Below are positions 7,173 to 15,485 of a stretch of 56,560 nt of DNA, piece by piece. Under the pieces are notes generated by a model, which ran no database searches, was not told where the DNA came from, and worked only from the letters and a program-made list of their open reading frames with translations. The DNA comes from Myxococcales bacterium (lineage in GTDB: Bacteria > Myxococcota_A > Polyangia > Haliangiales > Haliangiaceae), in NCBI GenBank assembly GCA_028287115.1, contig JAQBQF010000214.1, positions 1-56,560 of the forward strand, read 5' to 3'. Every line of letters starts with the position of its first letter. Position 1 is the stretch's first letter. The position numbers were made by a program, and so were the translations under genes.

Positions 7173-8258
7173 GTGGGCTCCTTGCGATGTGGTCTCCCGT
7201 TGATGTTCGGCCTCTTGGCGTGCGGTGGGACCGAGCCGACCGCCGACGCGGGGTTTGCCGGGTGGACGCTTGACGATCTAACGGACAGCCAAGGCTTCTC
7301 GCTGCGGCTGCCACCGCGCGATGTGCCCGCGGGACGCGAGTCGCAGAATTGCTATTTCGTCAAGGTTCCGGATATCGCCGGAGGAGCCAGCGTCTGGATC
7401 GATCGCGTGCTCAGCGCGATGAATCCCGGGAGCCATCACCTGAATGTCTTCAGGGTGAGGACGATCAGCGGCCTCGACCCGGCTGCTGGAACACCGACGA
7501 TGTTGGGCGCGTACCCTGCGACGATGGTCGAGGGATCGGATGCGTACGCGACGAACCCATGCTGGCAGAGTGCAAACTGGGCGGACTGGCCGCTCGTCGC
7601 CAACTCGCAGGAAGCGCTCGTCAATAATCCGTATACCGATTGGCAGCTGCCGCAAGACGTCGCGATCCAGCTCGTGCCCGGCGAGATGTTGATGGTGCAG
7701 AGCCACTACGTGAACTCGGGCGATCAACCGACACTTTTCGGTGCTCGCGTCGGGATCAATTTCTACAAGCACGAAAGTGCAACTCCTCCGATCGAGCTCG
7801 GCACCCTGTTTGCGACGCAGCAACACATCCGGGTGTGCCAGAGCGCGCCGAATCCGACGTTCTCGGGAACCTGTCGCTTCCCCGGTGCCGTGACGATCAC
7901 CGCGGCGAACGGGCACTTCCACAAGCGAGGACAAGAGTTCGACATGTTCTCGTGGGACGGGACCTCGACGGACCAGCCCGCGGCGACGTCGATGTTCTAT
8001 CAGAGCAATAACTGGAACGAGCCGCCCATGGCGCGCGGCCTCACCACGGCCGTGGCGAGCGGCGGAGGCATCTGGTGGAACTGCAAATATCTTTGGCACC
8101 AACCCGAGTACGCGACGTGCGATGACGTGAACGCGAAGGACCCCGAGCATCAGAACGACTGCTGCTACACGTTCGGCGGCAACACCGACATCGGAGAGCA
8201 CTGTAACGCCTTCGTGTATTACTACCCGCGCGGTAGCTCCGACGTGTTTTGCAATTGA
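7173..8258 (+). CDS. Lipoprotein resembling copper type II (PHM/DBH-like) monooxygenase
   Basis: A 361-aa lipoprotein from GTG 7173 (lipobox FGLLAC, Cys17; ATG 7203 is too short for a signal). Copper type II ascorbate-dependent monooxygenases use an HH pair plus His in the first domain and HxH plus Met in the second. Here 'NPGSHHLNVF' (H88-H89), 'QSHYVN' (H178) and 'NGHFHKRG' (H248, H250) occur in that order. The C-terminal 'GEHCNAFVYYYP' resembles the PHM 'DEMCNLYIMYY' segment, with His343 where Met is expected. Many Cys suggest disulfides outside the cytoplasm. It begins a three-gene overlapping lipoprotein operon. Substrate unknown. Confidence 0.7.
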   Translation: MGSLRCGLPLMFGLLACGGTEPTADAGFAGWTLDDLTDSQGFSLRLPPRDVPAGRESQNCYFVKVPDIAGGASVWIDRVLSAMNPGSHHLNVFRVRTISGLDPAAGTPTMLGAYPATMVEGSDAYATNPCWQSANWADWPLVANSQEALVNNPYTDWQLPQDVAIQLVPGEMLMVQSHYVNSGDQPTLFGARVGINFYKHESATPPIELGTLFATQQHIRVCQSAPNPTFSGTCRFPGAVTITAANGHFHKRGQEFDMFSWDGTSTDQPAATSMFYQSNNWNEPPMARGLTTAVASGGGIWWNCKYLWHQPEYATCDDVNAKDPEHQNDCCYTFGGNTDIGEHCNAFVYYYPRGSSDVFCN

Positions 8259-8872
8259 TGCAGCTTGATCACGGTTGCCTGATGGCGTTCGCGGTCCTCT
8301 CGGCTGCCTGCTCCGGGCCATCGATGACTCCGCAGGATGCTCCAAAGAGCTGTCCGATCGGGGATCTCACGTCGACTCCCGAGATCGAGCTCTTTCAGAT
8401 CGGCACGGACGGTACGTACGTGGTGATCAAACCGATGGACACGATCCCGCTCCTGCAACCGCCGCAGGGAGGATGGGTGTTTTACATTGCCGCCCACGCG
8501 CGCAACGTCGACGGTTGCCAGCTCCAGCTCAAGACGTCGTTACAAGACGTCTGCACGAATCAGGTCGTCACGCTCGAGTCGCGCGCGATCGTCCTAGAAG
8601 ATGATGGAACCGGTTGGGGCGTGCCGATCAACCAGAGCAATGATGGCCTTGTCGCTGCGTGCCCGCAGATCGGGCTGTCCCGTGACCTGACCGGCGAGCC
8701 GTACCTGCTCCGCGTCGTTGTCACGGATTCGGGAGGTCGGCACGCGGAGGCCTCGGTCCAGGTCGTTCCCGTCTGTTCGGACCCGTACTGTCTGTGCCAG
8801 TGCGGCCAGAACTACCACCTGGGAGATAACTGCGCGTCGCCGGCAGACGCTGGAGTGTCAGGATGTCCGTGA
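8258..8872 (+). CDS. Cys-rich lipoprotein, second gene of the PHM-like operon
   Basis: A 204-aa protein from ATG 8258, whose A is the last base of the upstream stop (TGATG). The signal ends in lipobox LSAAC. The body is beta-rich and ends in a cysteine cluster ('CSDPYCLCQCGQNYHLGDNC') that could form disulfides or bind metal. No known domain is recognised. Tight coupling to the PHM-like gene suggests an accessory role on the cell surface or in the periplasm. Confidence 0.75.
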   Translation: MQLDHGCLMAFAVLSAACSGPSMTPQDAPKSCPIGDLTSTPEIELFQIGTDGTYVVIKPMDTIPLLQPPQGGWVFYIAAHARNVDGCQLQLKTSLQDVCTNQVVTLESRAIVLEDDGTGWGVPINQSNDGLVAACPQIGLSRDLTGEPYLLRVVVTDSGGRHAEASVQVVPVCSDPYCLCQCGQNYHLGDNCASPADAGVSGCP

Positions 8873-9879
8873 ATCGATCGCGCTGCATCATCGCGCTGTT
8901 CATGCTCGTCGCGTGCGGGACCACGACACCGCCGGCACCGAGCTTCTCCGTGCTGAAGCAGGGCGAGACCGCGGCGCTGCTGTCGATCTGGGGCACGAGC
9001 TCGTCTGACGTCTGGGTGACGGGGGCACGGCCGAGCGCGACAGCCAATCCCACGATCGTTCACCTCGCGGGTGGAGTGTGGACGCGGATCGACAGCAACC
9101 AGAGCGGCATCGATCTGTGGTGGGTGTTCGGGTTTGCGGGCGGCGATATCTTCTTCAGCGGCTCGGGTGGGACGATCCTGCGATATCGCGGTGGCAACTT
9201 CGAAAAGCTGCAGACGCCGTCCTCGACCGCGACGATTTTCGGAATGTGGGGGCCCACCTCGGAGGACGTATGGGCGGTAGGGCGCGCCACGGCGATGGGA
9301 CCGGGCGTCGCCCTCTGGCACTTCGACGGCACGACCTGGAGCAGCGTCGATCCGCCCACCGGGTTTCCAACGGGACTCCTCGCGTTCAAGGTCCACGGCC
9401 AGCGCTCCGACGATGTCTGGATCTCGTGCAGTGGGGGCGCGACGCTGCACTGGAATGGATCGGCTCTCGAATACCTTCCGACCGGCACCCAGGCGAGCCT
9501 GTTCTCGATCGTCACGACGAGCTCCGAGGTCGTCACGGCAGGGGATATGTCGGGGACTACCGGAACGGGCGCGCTCTATGAAAATGACGGCACCGGATGG
9601 CAAGCGGCTGCGCTCGCGGTTCCGGCGGCGTGGCGTGGCGTCGCGGGCTCGACGGATGAGGTTTACGCCGTCGGCGACAGCGGGATCATCGCGCACCGCG
9701 ACGCGGCCGGTGCCTGGTCGACGATCAAGCAGACGCTGATCCAGCTCGCGTTTCACGCGGCGTGGATCGATCCGGACGGCGGGTTCTGGGGCGTCGGCGG
9801 CCTGTTCGATTCGCAGCCGTTGTCCGATGGCTTCCTGCTCTATTTCGGTACCGCGGACATCCCACGCGTGACGAACTAA
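8863..9879 (+). CDS. Beta-propeller-like lipoprotein
   Basis: A 338-aa protein starting at ATG 8863, overlapping the previous gene by 10 bp. Lipobox MLVAC follows a short hydrophobic core. The mature part has about six repeats of ~45-50 residues built around 'IWGTSSSDVWVTG', 'MWGPTSEDVWAVG', 'HGQRSDDVWIS' and 'AGSTDEVYAVG'. This is the beta-propeller pattern common in myxobacterial surface lipoproteins. No catalytic motif. It probably binds a ligand or partner outside the inner membrane together with its two operon mates. Confidence 0.8.
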   Translation: MSVNRSRCIIALFMLVACGTTTPPAPSFSVLKQGETAALLSIWGTSSSDVWVTGARPSATANPTIVHLAGGVWTRIDSNQSGIDLWWVFGFAGGDIFFSGSGGTILRYRGGNFEKLQTPSSTATIFGMWGPTSEDVWAVGRATAMGPGVALWHFDGTTWSSVDPPTGFPTGLLAFKVHGQRSDDVWISCSGGATLHWNGSALEYLPTGTQASLFSIVTTSSEVVTAGDMSGTTGTGALYENDGTGWQAAALAVPAAWRGVAGSTDEVYAVGDSGIIAHRDAAGAWSTIKQTLIQLAFHAAWIDPDGGFWGVGGLFDSQPLSDGFLLYFGTADIPRVTN

Positions 9880-9882
9880 GAG

Positions 9883-9931
9883 CTACGCCTTCCCCATCCG
9901 GCAGCTCTTGCGTTAGTCGTCGAGCTGGTTA
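9883..9931 (-). pseudogene. Decayed copy of the 3' end of the small gene at 11048-11317
   Basis: Base-by-base comparison of 9883-9931 with 11048-11096 gives 43 matches in 49 with no gaps. On the minus strand the fragment reads NQLDD-stop-RKSCRMGKA-stop, against NQLDEYRKSGRMGKA-stop in the intact gene, so Tyr has become a stop. Similarity fades upstream. It is a dead partial duplicate. The lipoprotein gene at 10108-11046 lies between the two copies. Confidence 0.75.
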
Positions 9932-10107
9932 GTCGTCGCGATCCCCAAGAGCTTGCTCGAATCGCAGATCACGTCGCTGAGCGCGACGAAGGTCCACGAG
10001 CTCGATACAGCGCTTCGGTTCGCGCTCGGGCTCGAGTAGCTGTGAGACGAAGGACCGCCTCGTAGCCCACGTTCCCGCAAGGCGAGTCGACGTGTTACTC
10101 CACGGCG

Positions 10108-11046
10108 ATGCGGTCAAGGCGGCAGGTCAGGATGATGATCGGGGCGTTGTTACTCGGGGTCGCGCTCGGATGCGGAGGCTCGCAAGTCGTGAAGGTGGCG
10201 CCAGCGCCGTCGATCACAATGTTGGATCCCGGAGCCGAGCCGCGACAGCAACTGCGTTACGTGCTGACGGCCCGTGCCCCCGAGCGGATGGAGATGACCT
10301 CCAAGCTCAGGATGAAGTCGGCGATCACGAACACCGTTCTCGAGACGCAGCATCGCAACGTCGACTTCCCGAGCGAAACAGAGGTCGGCCGCATCGAGGT
10401 CACCTCCCTGACTCCCGGTGGCGACGCGGTGGTGAGCTTCGAGGTCGAAGACGTCAGCGTTCTCGATGACGTCGTCGATCCGGCGGTCCGCAGTGCAGCC
10501 CTGGCGGCGGCTGGGTCGACGAAAGGCTTGCGAGCGTCATGGCGCATGACGCCTTCGGGGCTGATCTCGAATGTCGTCGTCGAAGCACGTAACGCTTCGA
10601 GCTCTCTGCGCGAGCTACTTCCCAGCATCACCGAATCACTGCACGCCGCGGCGGTCGTGTTCCCGGACGAGGCGATCGGGATCGGGGCGAGGTGGCAGGT
10701 GATCTCGCAGCAAGTCTCAGGCACCGTGACGTGGAATCGAACCGTCACGTATCAACTCAAAGCGCTCACTGACTCCATGGCCACGATCGATGCTCAGATG
10801 GTGATGCACGCGCCCTCGCAGGCGCTGAGTGTCGAGCCGAATTCGACGACGCGGCTCACGTCGGGCACGAGTAACGCGACGGCCGAGGTAGTCATTCCGC
10901 TGCGCGGTCTCGTCCCGACGCTCACGAATCAAGGGACGACCGAGCTGAACTTCTCCATCGCCAGCAGCCACCTGCGAATCATCTCGACCGTTCAGATGGA
11001 GACGCTCTCGTCTGTGAAGCCCGTCGCCGGGACCGCCACGCCCTGA
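10108..11046 (+). CDS. DUF6263-like lipoprotein
   Basis: A 312-aa protein. The ATG at 10108 is used; ATG 10132 gives a tighter signal (MMIGALLLGVALGC) and is equally possible. The lipobox is followed by a beta-rich domain with 'LRYVLTARAPERMEMTSKL' near the start, a central Val-rich sheet, 'IGARWQVISQQVSGTVTWNRTVTYQLKAL' and a late 'TTELNF' strand. The same layout (LR/LKF..., '(V/I)G(A/I)(G/R)A(R/K)W.V', 'TTDYEL') appears in the protein at 15486-16526, so the two are distant paralogues. DUF6263 is a tentative label; function unknown. Confidence 0.7.
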   Translation: MRSRRQVRMMIGALLLGVALGCGGSQVVKVAPAPSITMLDPGAEPRQQLRYVLTARAPERMEMTSKLRMKSAITNTVLETQHRNVDFPSETEVGRIEVTSLTPGGDAVVSFEVEDVSVLDDVVDPAVRSAALAAAGSTKGLRASWRMTPSGLISNVVVEARNASSSLRELLPSITESLHAAAVVFPDEAIGIGARWQVISQQVSGTVTWNRTVTYQLKALTDSMATIDAQMVMHAPSQALSVEPNSTTRLTSGTSNATAEVVIPLRGLVPTLTNQGTTELNFSIASSHLRIISTVQMETLSSVKPVAGTATP

Positions 11047-11047
11047 T

Positions 11048-11317
11048 CTAGGCTTTGCCCATCCGGCCGCTCTTGCGGTACTCGTCGAGCTGGTTACGTA
11101 GCTGCATCTCCTCGAGGTACTCGCGCATGCCGGGACGAGCTTCGAGATATGCGGACCACGCGCTTCTCATGAACGCATCGACATCGATGTCGTGCTCCAC
11201 GCACATCGCGGCGGCGCGCGTGAGGAGCTCGGCCAGCGCGACAGGCCAGGTCGTGTCTGGCGCTGCAGGCTCCGCCTTCACCTCCGGCACCCTCGTCCGG
11301 TTTGGATGATGGATCAC
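11048..11317 (-). CDS. Small hypothetical protein
   Basis: An 89-aa protein from GTG 11317, preceded on its strand by a good ribosome site (GGAGAAG, five bases away); the longer in-frame extension is not needed. N-terminal 'IHHPNRTRVPE', a helical middle ('ALAELLTRAAAMCVEHDIDVDAFMRSAWSAYLE') and basic C-terminus. No signal peptide or membrane segment. It follows the debranching-enzyme gene on the same strand after 68 bp. A broken copy of its 3' end lies at 9883-9931. No family recognised. Confidence 0.7.
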   Translation of the reverse strand: MIHHPNRTRVPEVKAEPAAPDTTWPVALAELLTRAAAMCVEHDIDVDAFMRSAWSAYLEARPGMREYLEEMQLRNQLDEYRKSGRMGKA

Positions 11318-11385
11318 TTGCTTCTCCTGATAGACAACAGAAGCATCAGACGTGCCGGTCACAAGCCGCCCGGACGGGGAGGGAC

Positions 11386-13410
11386 TCAGCGTCTCTCTGT
11401 GATCACGAGACAACGCAGCAGCTCGGCGATGCTCCACGCCTGAGCAACGCAGCCACCCGGTGCGTAGGGCGGCTCGGCGTCGAAGACCTCACTAACAAAC
11501 CCGATACAGTTTTGACCGAGGTGCTCGATCAGCCCGTCGAGCGCATGTCGCGCACCGACAAAGTCGTCGGGGCGAACCTTGAGTCGCGCGTCGATGTACG
11601 GACCGATCAGCCAGCTCCACACGGTGCCCTGATGGTAGGCGGCGTCGCGCGTGAGCAGATCGCCGCGATAGGTGCGCTTGTAGTCGGGATGAAACGGCGA
11701 CAACGAGCGCAGGCCGTAGGGCGTCAGTAATTCACGCTCGCAGGTCTCGAGCACCGGCTTCCACCGGTTCGGCGCGAGCACCGGATTCGGCAGCGAGATC
11801 GCAAAGAGCTGATTGGGGCGACACGCTGGATCGTTGATGCCGTTCTCGCCGTCGACGACGTCGAACAGATAGCCGGTCTGCTCGTTCCAGAACCGCCGGT
11901 TGAAGGAGTCGTAGACACGCTCGGCAGCCTCGTGCAGGACGCGCGCGCCTTCCGGATCGCCGGTGCGCGTCAGCCAGTCGGTCATCAGCCGCAGCGCGTT
12001 GTACCAGAGCGCATTGATCTCGACGGCCTTGCCGCGGCGCGGGGTGACGACCCAGTCGCCGGCCTTCGCGTCCATCCAGGTGAGCTGGTAGCCGGCTGCA
12101 CCTTGTGTGAGGAGTCCGTCGTCCGGATCGACGTGAATGCCGAAGCGAGTGCCGCGCATGTGGTGCTCGATCACGTCGCGCAGGATCGGCAACAGCTTGA
12201 TCAGCGTGCGGCGATCGCCGGAGACGCGCAGGTAGCGATCCATCGCATGGAAGAACCACATCGTCGCGTCGGCGGTGTGGTAGAGGCCTTCGCTCGCGCC
12301 CTCGGGGAACATGTTCGGCACGAGGCCGTCGCGGATGTGATGTGCGAACAGCCGCAAGATCGATCCGGCTTCCGCGATGCGTCCGGTGAGCAGTGTCAGT
12401 CCCTCGAGCGAGATCATCGAGTCGCGGCCCCAGTCCGTGAACCAGTGATAGCCGGCGATGATCGTCCAAGCTTCATCACCGGCGGCACGTGCGCGCACGT
12501 GATCCTCGCGGCGTCCAGCGGGGCGAACGACGAAGGCATCGGCCGCCAGCACGAGCTCGGCGCCGGTGTCGGTGCGCGCGGAAGGGACCGCGGCATCGAG
12601 CAGCCGGCGCCGGCGTTCGCGCTCGGCGCCGAGCGTCTCGTCGTGCGTCATCGTCAAGATCGTCTCCCAGGGTTCCGTCGAGGCGAACAGCGCCGTGCAC
12701 GTCCCATTGACGAGCTCGGCGCGGAAGCGTCCCGGGCTGAACAGCTGGCCGCGCGATGCGTAACCGCGCATCTCTTCGGTCGAATACGCGAGGTCGGGAA
12801 CCGAGAGCGGCTCGATCACGAACGACGTGCGCTCGCCGCTGAGATGTAACCGCATGCCCGGCAACGGCGGCGGGCCCGCGAGCTCGAGTCGCGCACCGAG
12901 CGCCGAAAGTGGATAGGCCTCGGGGATCGCCGTCGAGACGGGTTCGTCATGCCCGCGGAACTGCACGGCGGGGCGCAGCTCGATCCGAGCGGGTCCGCCC
13001 TCGAGCAGGCGGTACACGATCATCACCGTATTGTGCGAGTACGACAGGACGACGCGTCGTTCGATCGTGATGCCGTGACCTTGGTACGTCCAGATCGGCA
13101 GCCCGATCTCGAGGCGGAAGTCGGTCAGCTCGAGCGCGCGCATCTGCCGCAGATTCGGCGGCACCCAGCCGATGCTGATCCGCGACGTATCCGGCATCTT
13201 GAGCTGAACGGCCAGCGAGTTCAGCATCATCACGCGGCCCATCGGATTCGGCAGTGCGGCGATCAAGAGGCCGTGATAGCGGCGCGTCGGGAGGCCGTCG
13301 ATCGTGCCCGAGGCATAACCGCCGAGACCGTTCGTGACGAGCCATTCGAGGTGATGCGAGTCCTCTGGGAGCGCGACGTGACGGATCGGATCTGCGACGG
13401 GATCGTTCAT
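11386..13410 (-). CDS. Glycogen debranching enzyme (amylo-alpha-1,6-glucosidase, GH133-like)
   Basis: A 674-aa protein. The N-terminal domain begins 'EWLVTNGLGGYASGTIDGLPTRRYHGLL', the hallmark of archaeal/bacterial GDE_N. The C-terminal (alpha/alpha)6 catalytic domain (about 290-670) has 'YHWFTDWGRDSMISLEGL', 'TADATMWFFHAMDRY', 'LTWMDAK..DWVVTPRRGKAVEINALWYNAL' and 'YHQGTVWSWLIGPY'. It hydrolyses alpha-1,6 branches of glycogen in the cytoplasm. The start (ATG 13410) overlaps the treZ stop by 4 bp, so both are translated together. The pair should convert glycogen-derived maltodextrin chains toward trehalose. Confidence 0.95.
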   Translation of the reverse strand: MNDPVADPIRHVALPEDSHHLEWLVTNGLGGYASGTIDGLPTRRYHGLLIAALPNPMGRVMMLNSLAVQLKMPDTSRISIGWVPPNLRQMRALELTDFRLEIGLPIWTYQGHGITIERRVVLSYSHNTVMIVYRLLEGGPARIELRPAVQFRGHDEPVSTAIPEAYPLSALGARLELAGPPPLPGMRLHLSGERTSFVIEPLSVPDLAYSTEEMRGYASRGQLFSPGRFRAELVNGTCTALFASTEPWETILTMTHDETLGAERERRRRLLDAAVPSARTDTGAELVLAADAFVVRPAGRREDHVRARAAGDEAWTIIAGYHWFTDWGRDSMISLEGLTLLTGRIAEAGSILRLFAHHIRDGLVPNMFPEGASEGLYHTADATMWFFHAMDRYLRVSGDRRTLIKLLPILRDVIEHHMRGTRFGIHVDPDDGLLTQGAAGYQLTWMDAKAGDWVVTPRRGKAVEINALWYNALRLMTDWLTRTGDPEGARVLHEAAERVYDSFNRRFWNEQTGYLFDVVDGENGINDPACRPNQLFAISLPNPVLAPNRWKPVLETCERELLTPYGLRSLSPFHPDYKRTYRGDLLTRDAAYHQGTVWSWLIGPYIDARLKVRPDDFVGARHALDGLIEHLGQNCIGFVSEVFDAEPPYAPGGCVAQAWSIAELLRCLVITERR

Positions 13411-15335
13411 GGATCGACCGGCGCTTGCTCACCGCTAGGCGGAGAAGGCTCGACCCGCAGCCATCGCGACGGATCGGGTGCACACAGCACCGCCGCGTGT
13501 GCCGGAATCGCCAAGCGTCCCACCGTGAACGGCTCGGGCGTGCCGTGCCCGCTGTAGTTCGGATGCTCGCTCGACCACAAGATCTTCCAGCCGGTCTCGA
13601 GCGGGGGCGCGAGTAGCGGCTCGGGAATCACCGCCTCCCGGAACGTCCGGCCGAGATTGACGAGCAGCAAGCGATCTCCCCTGCCATCGTCTCCGAACCA
13701 GCGCAACACGAACGCGTGATCGGAGAGCAGCGCGCCATCGAAGACGCCGGGCCGCTGATCCGTGAACACGGCGTGCTCGCGGCGCAGCCGCAGCAGATCG
13801 CGATGGAGCTGGACGACCGGTTCGGTGAGATCGCGGAGCTCCGGTTCGAGGATGCAGTCGTCGAACGTCGTGCCCGCGCTCGGATCGGGCAGCGCGGCCT
13901 GCGCCTCCGGTGTGCCGAGGCGTGCGAACTGGGCCATGAAGCTCGCGCGACCGTGACGAACGAGCTTGTTGAGCTCGGGATCGTGATCGACGAAGAAGTT
14001 CCAGCGCTGCATGCTGCCGGTCTCCTGGCCCTGGAACAACATCGGGATCTGCGGCGCGAGCAGCAGCACCGCCGTCATCGCGCGAAACGACGCGGTATCG
14101 CTCACGGCGCCGAGGCGATCACCGTAACCGGTGTTCGCGACCTGATCGTGGTTCTCGAGACAGTTGACGAACGACGCCGGCGGCAAGCCGCGCGACGGCG
14201 TGCCTCGCGTGTTGCGTTGCCACGCGTAGACTTGGCCCTGATAGAGGAAGCCGTGCTTCAACGCCGACACGATCTCCTGCGGCGTTCCGCGGTAGTCGTG
14301 GTTGTAGCCGTCGTTGACGCCGGTCAGCGCGACGCGCGCCGTGTGCTCGAAGTCGTCGTTCCACAGCGAATCGATGCCGTAGCCACCGCTCTCGATCGGC
14401 GCGAGGAGCCTTACATCTTGCGGCTCGTTCTCGGCGACGATGTAAATCTGGCGAGTGCCTGCGGCGGCACGCGCGCGTCTGACGATCTCGGCGAGCACGT
14501 GGACCTTCGACTCGTCGTGAATAGCTTGCGTTGCATCGAGGCGCAGCCCGTCGAAATGAAATTCTTCGATCCAGTAGCCGGCATTCGCGATGAAGAATTC
14601 ACGTACGGCCTGCGAGTCCTTACCGTCGAAGTTGAGCGCGTCGCCCCATTCATTCGCTCGGCGCTCGGAGTGCTTGTATTGCGGCGCGAACTTGAACAAC
14701 GAATTTCCGGCAGGTCCGAAATGGTTGTAAACGACGTCGAGGATCACCGCGAGGCCGATCGAGTGCGCGCGATCGATCAGCTTCCGCAGATCTCCGGGCG
14801 TGCCGTAGTTGCGCGACGGCGCGTAGAGGTTGACTCCGTCGTATCCCCAGCCGCGCCGGCCGGCGTAGTCGTTGACGGGCATCATCTCGATCGTCGTCAC
14901 GCCGAGGTCGGCGAGGAACCGCAGCTGCTCGGCCGCCGCGGTCCACGTGCCTTCGCGCGTGAACGTGCCGACGTGCATCTCGTAGATCACCTGACGATGC
15001 GGTTCGGTGATGCCGTGCCAGCCGGCGTCGGTCCAAGCGCTGTCGTTCGGATCGACGATCTGCGACGGGCCGAAAGGGCCTTCAGGCTGGAACCGCGACG
15101 CCGGATCCGCGTACACCGCCTGGTCATCACCGAGGCGAAATCGATAGCGCGCACCCGCCGCGACGTTCGGCACGAACAGCGAGTGGTAGCCACGGTCTTC
15201 CGGCCGGAGCGCGGCTTCTCGACGCTCGGGCGACTCGAGAACGACCGTCACTTTCTGGGCCGCGGGCGCCCAAACCCGAAACTGTGCACCGCCTTCGGAC
15301 AGCTCGGATCCAACTGGCAATCGACGGGTGGCCAC
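13407..15335 (-). CDS. treZ: Malto-oligosyltrehalose trehalohydrolase
   Basis: 642 aa from GTG 15335; the frame stays open far upstream, but that part reads as antisense of the next gene. An N-terminal carbohydrate-binding beta sandwich ('QFRVWAPAAQKVTVVLE') is followed by a GH13 barrel: 'YEMHVGTFTREGTW', 'PVNDYAGRRGWGYDG', 'VILDVVYNHFGPAGN', nucleophile D267 in 'FDGLRLDAT', acid E302 in 'IYIVAENE', and 'ENHDQVANTG'. TreZ cuts the alpha-1,4 bond next to the terminal trehalosyl unit and releases trehalose. The usual partner TreY is not in this window. The divergent lipoprotein gene shares the 150-bp upstream gap. Confidence 0.93.
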   Translation of the reverse strand: MATRRLPVGSELSEGGAQFRVWAPAAQKVTVVLESPERREAALRPEDRGYHSLFVPNVAAGARYRFRLGDDQAVYADPASRFQPEGPFGPSQIVDPNDSAWTDAGWHGITEPHRQVIYEMHVGTFTREGTWTAAAEQLRFLADLGVTTIEMMPVNDYAGRRGWGYDGVNLYAPSRNYGTPGDLRKLIDRAHSIGLAVILDVVYNHFGPAGNSLFKFAPQYKHSERRANEWGDALNFDGKDSQAVREFFIANAGYWIEEFHFDGLRLDATQAIHDESKVHVLAEIVRRARAAAGTRQIYIVAENEPQDVRLLAPIESGGYGIDSLWNDDFEHTARVALTGVNDGYNHDYRGTPQEIVSALKHGFLYQGQVYAWQRNTRGTPSRGLPPASFVNCLENHDQVANTGYGDRLGAVSDTASFRAMTAVLLLAPQIPMLFQGQETGSMQRWNFFVDHDPELNKLVRHGRASFMAQFARLGTPEAQAALPDPSAGTTFDDCILEPELRDLTEPVVQLHRDLLRLRREHAVFTDQRPGVFDGALLSDHAFVLRWFGDDGRGDRLLLVNLGRTFREAVIPEPLLAPPLETGWKILWSSEHPNYSGHGTPEPFTVGRLAIPAHAAVLCAPDPSRWLRVEPSPPSGEQAPVDP

Positions 15336-15485
15336 GCGCAGATGCGAGTGCAGCGCATGTGCCAGTAACCCCGCTATCTGGTCAGGATCTGGTGCCGATC
15401 GAACAACCGGGAGCGCGCGATCGTGCCTCGCCGTGCGTGATCGCGCGGGTGGCGCGAGGCGGATCCGTGGTGTAGCGTCCCGCGA

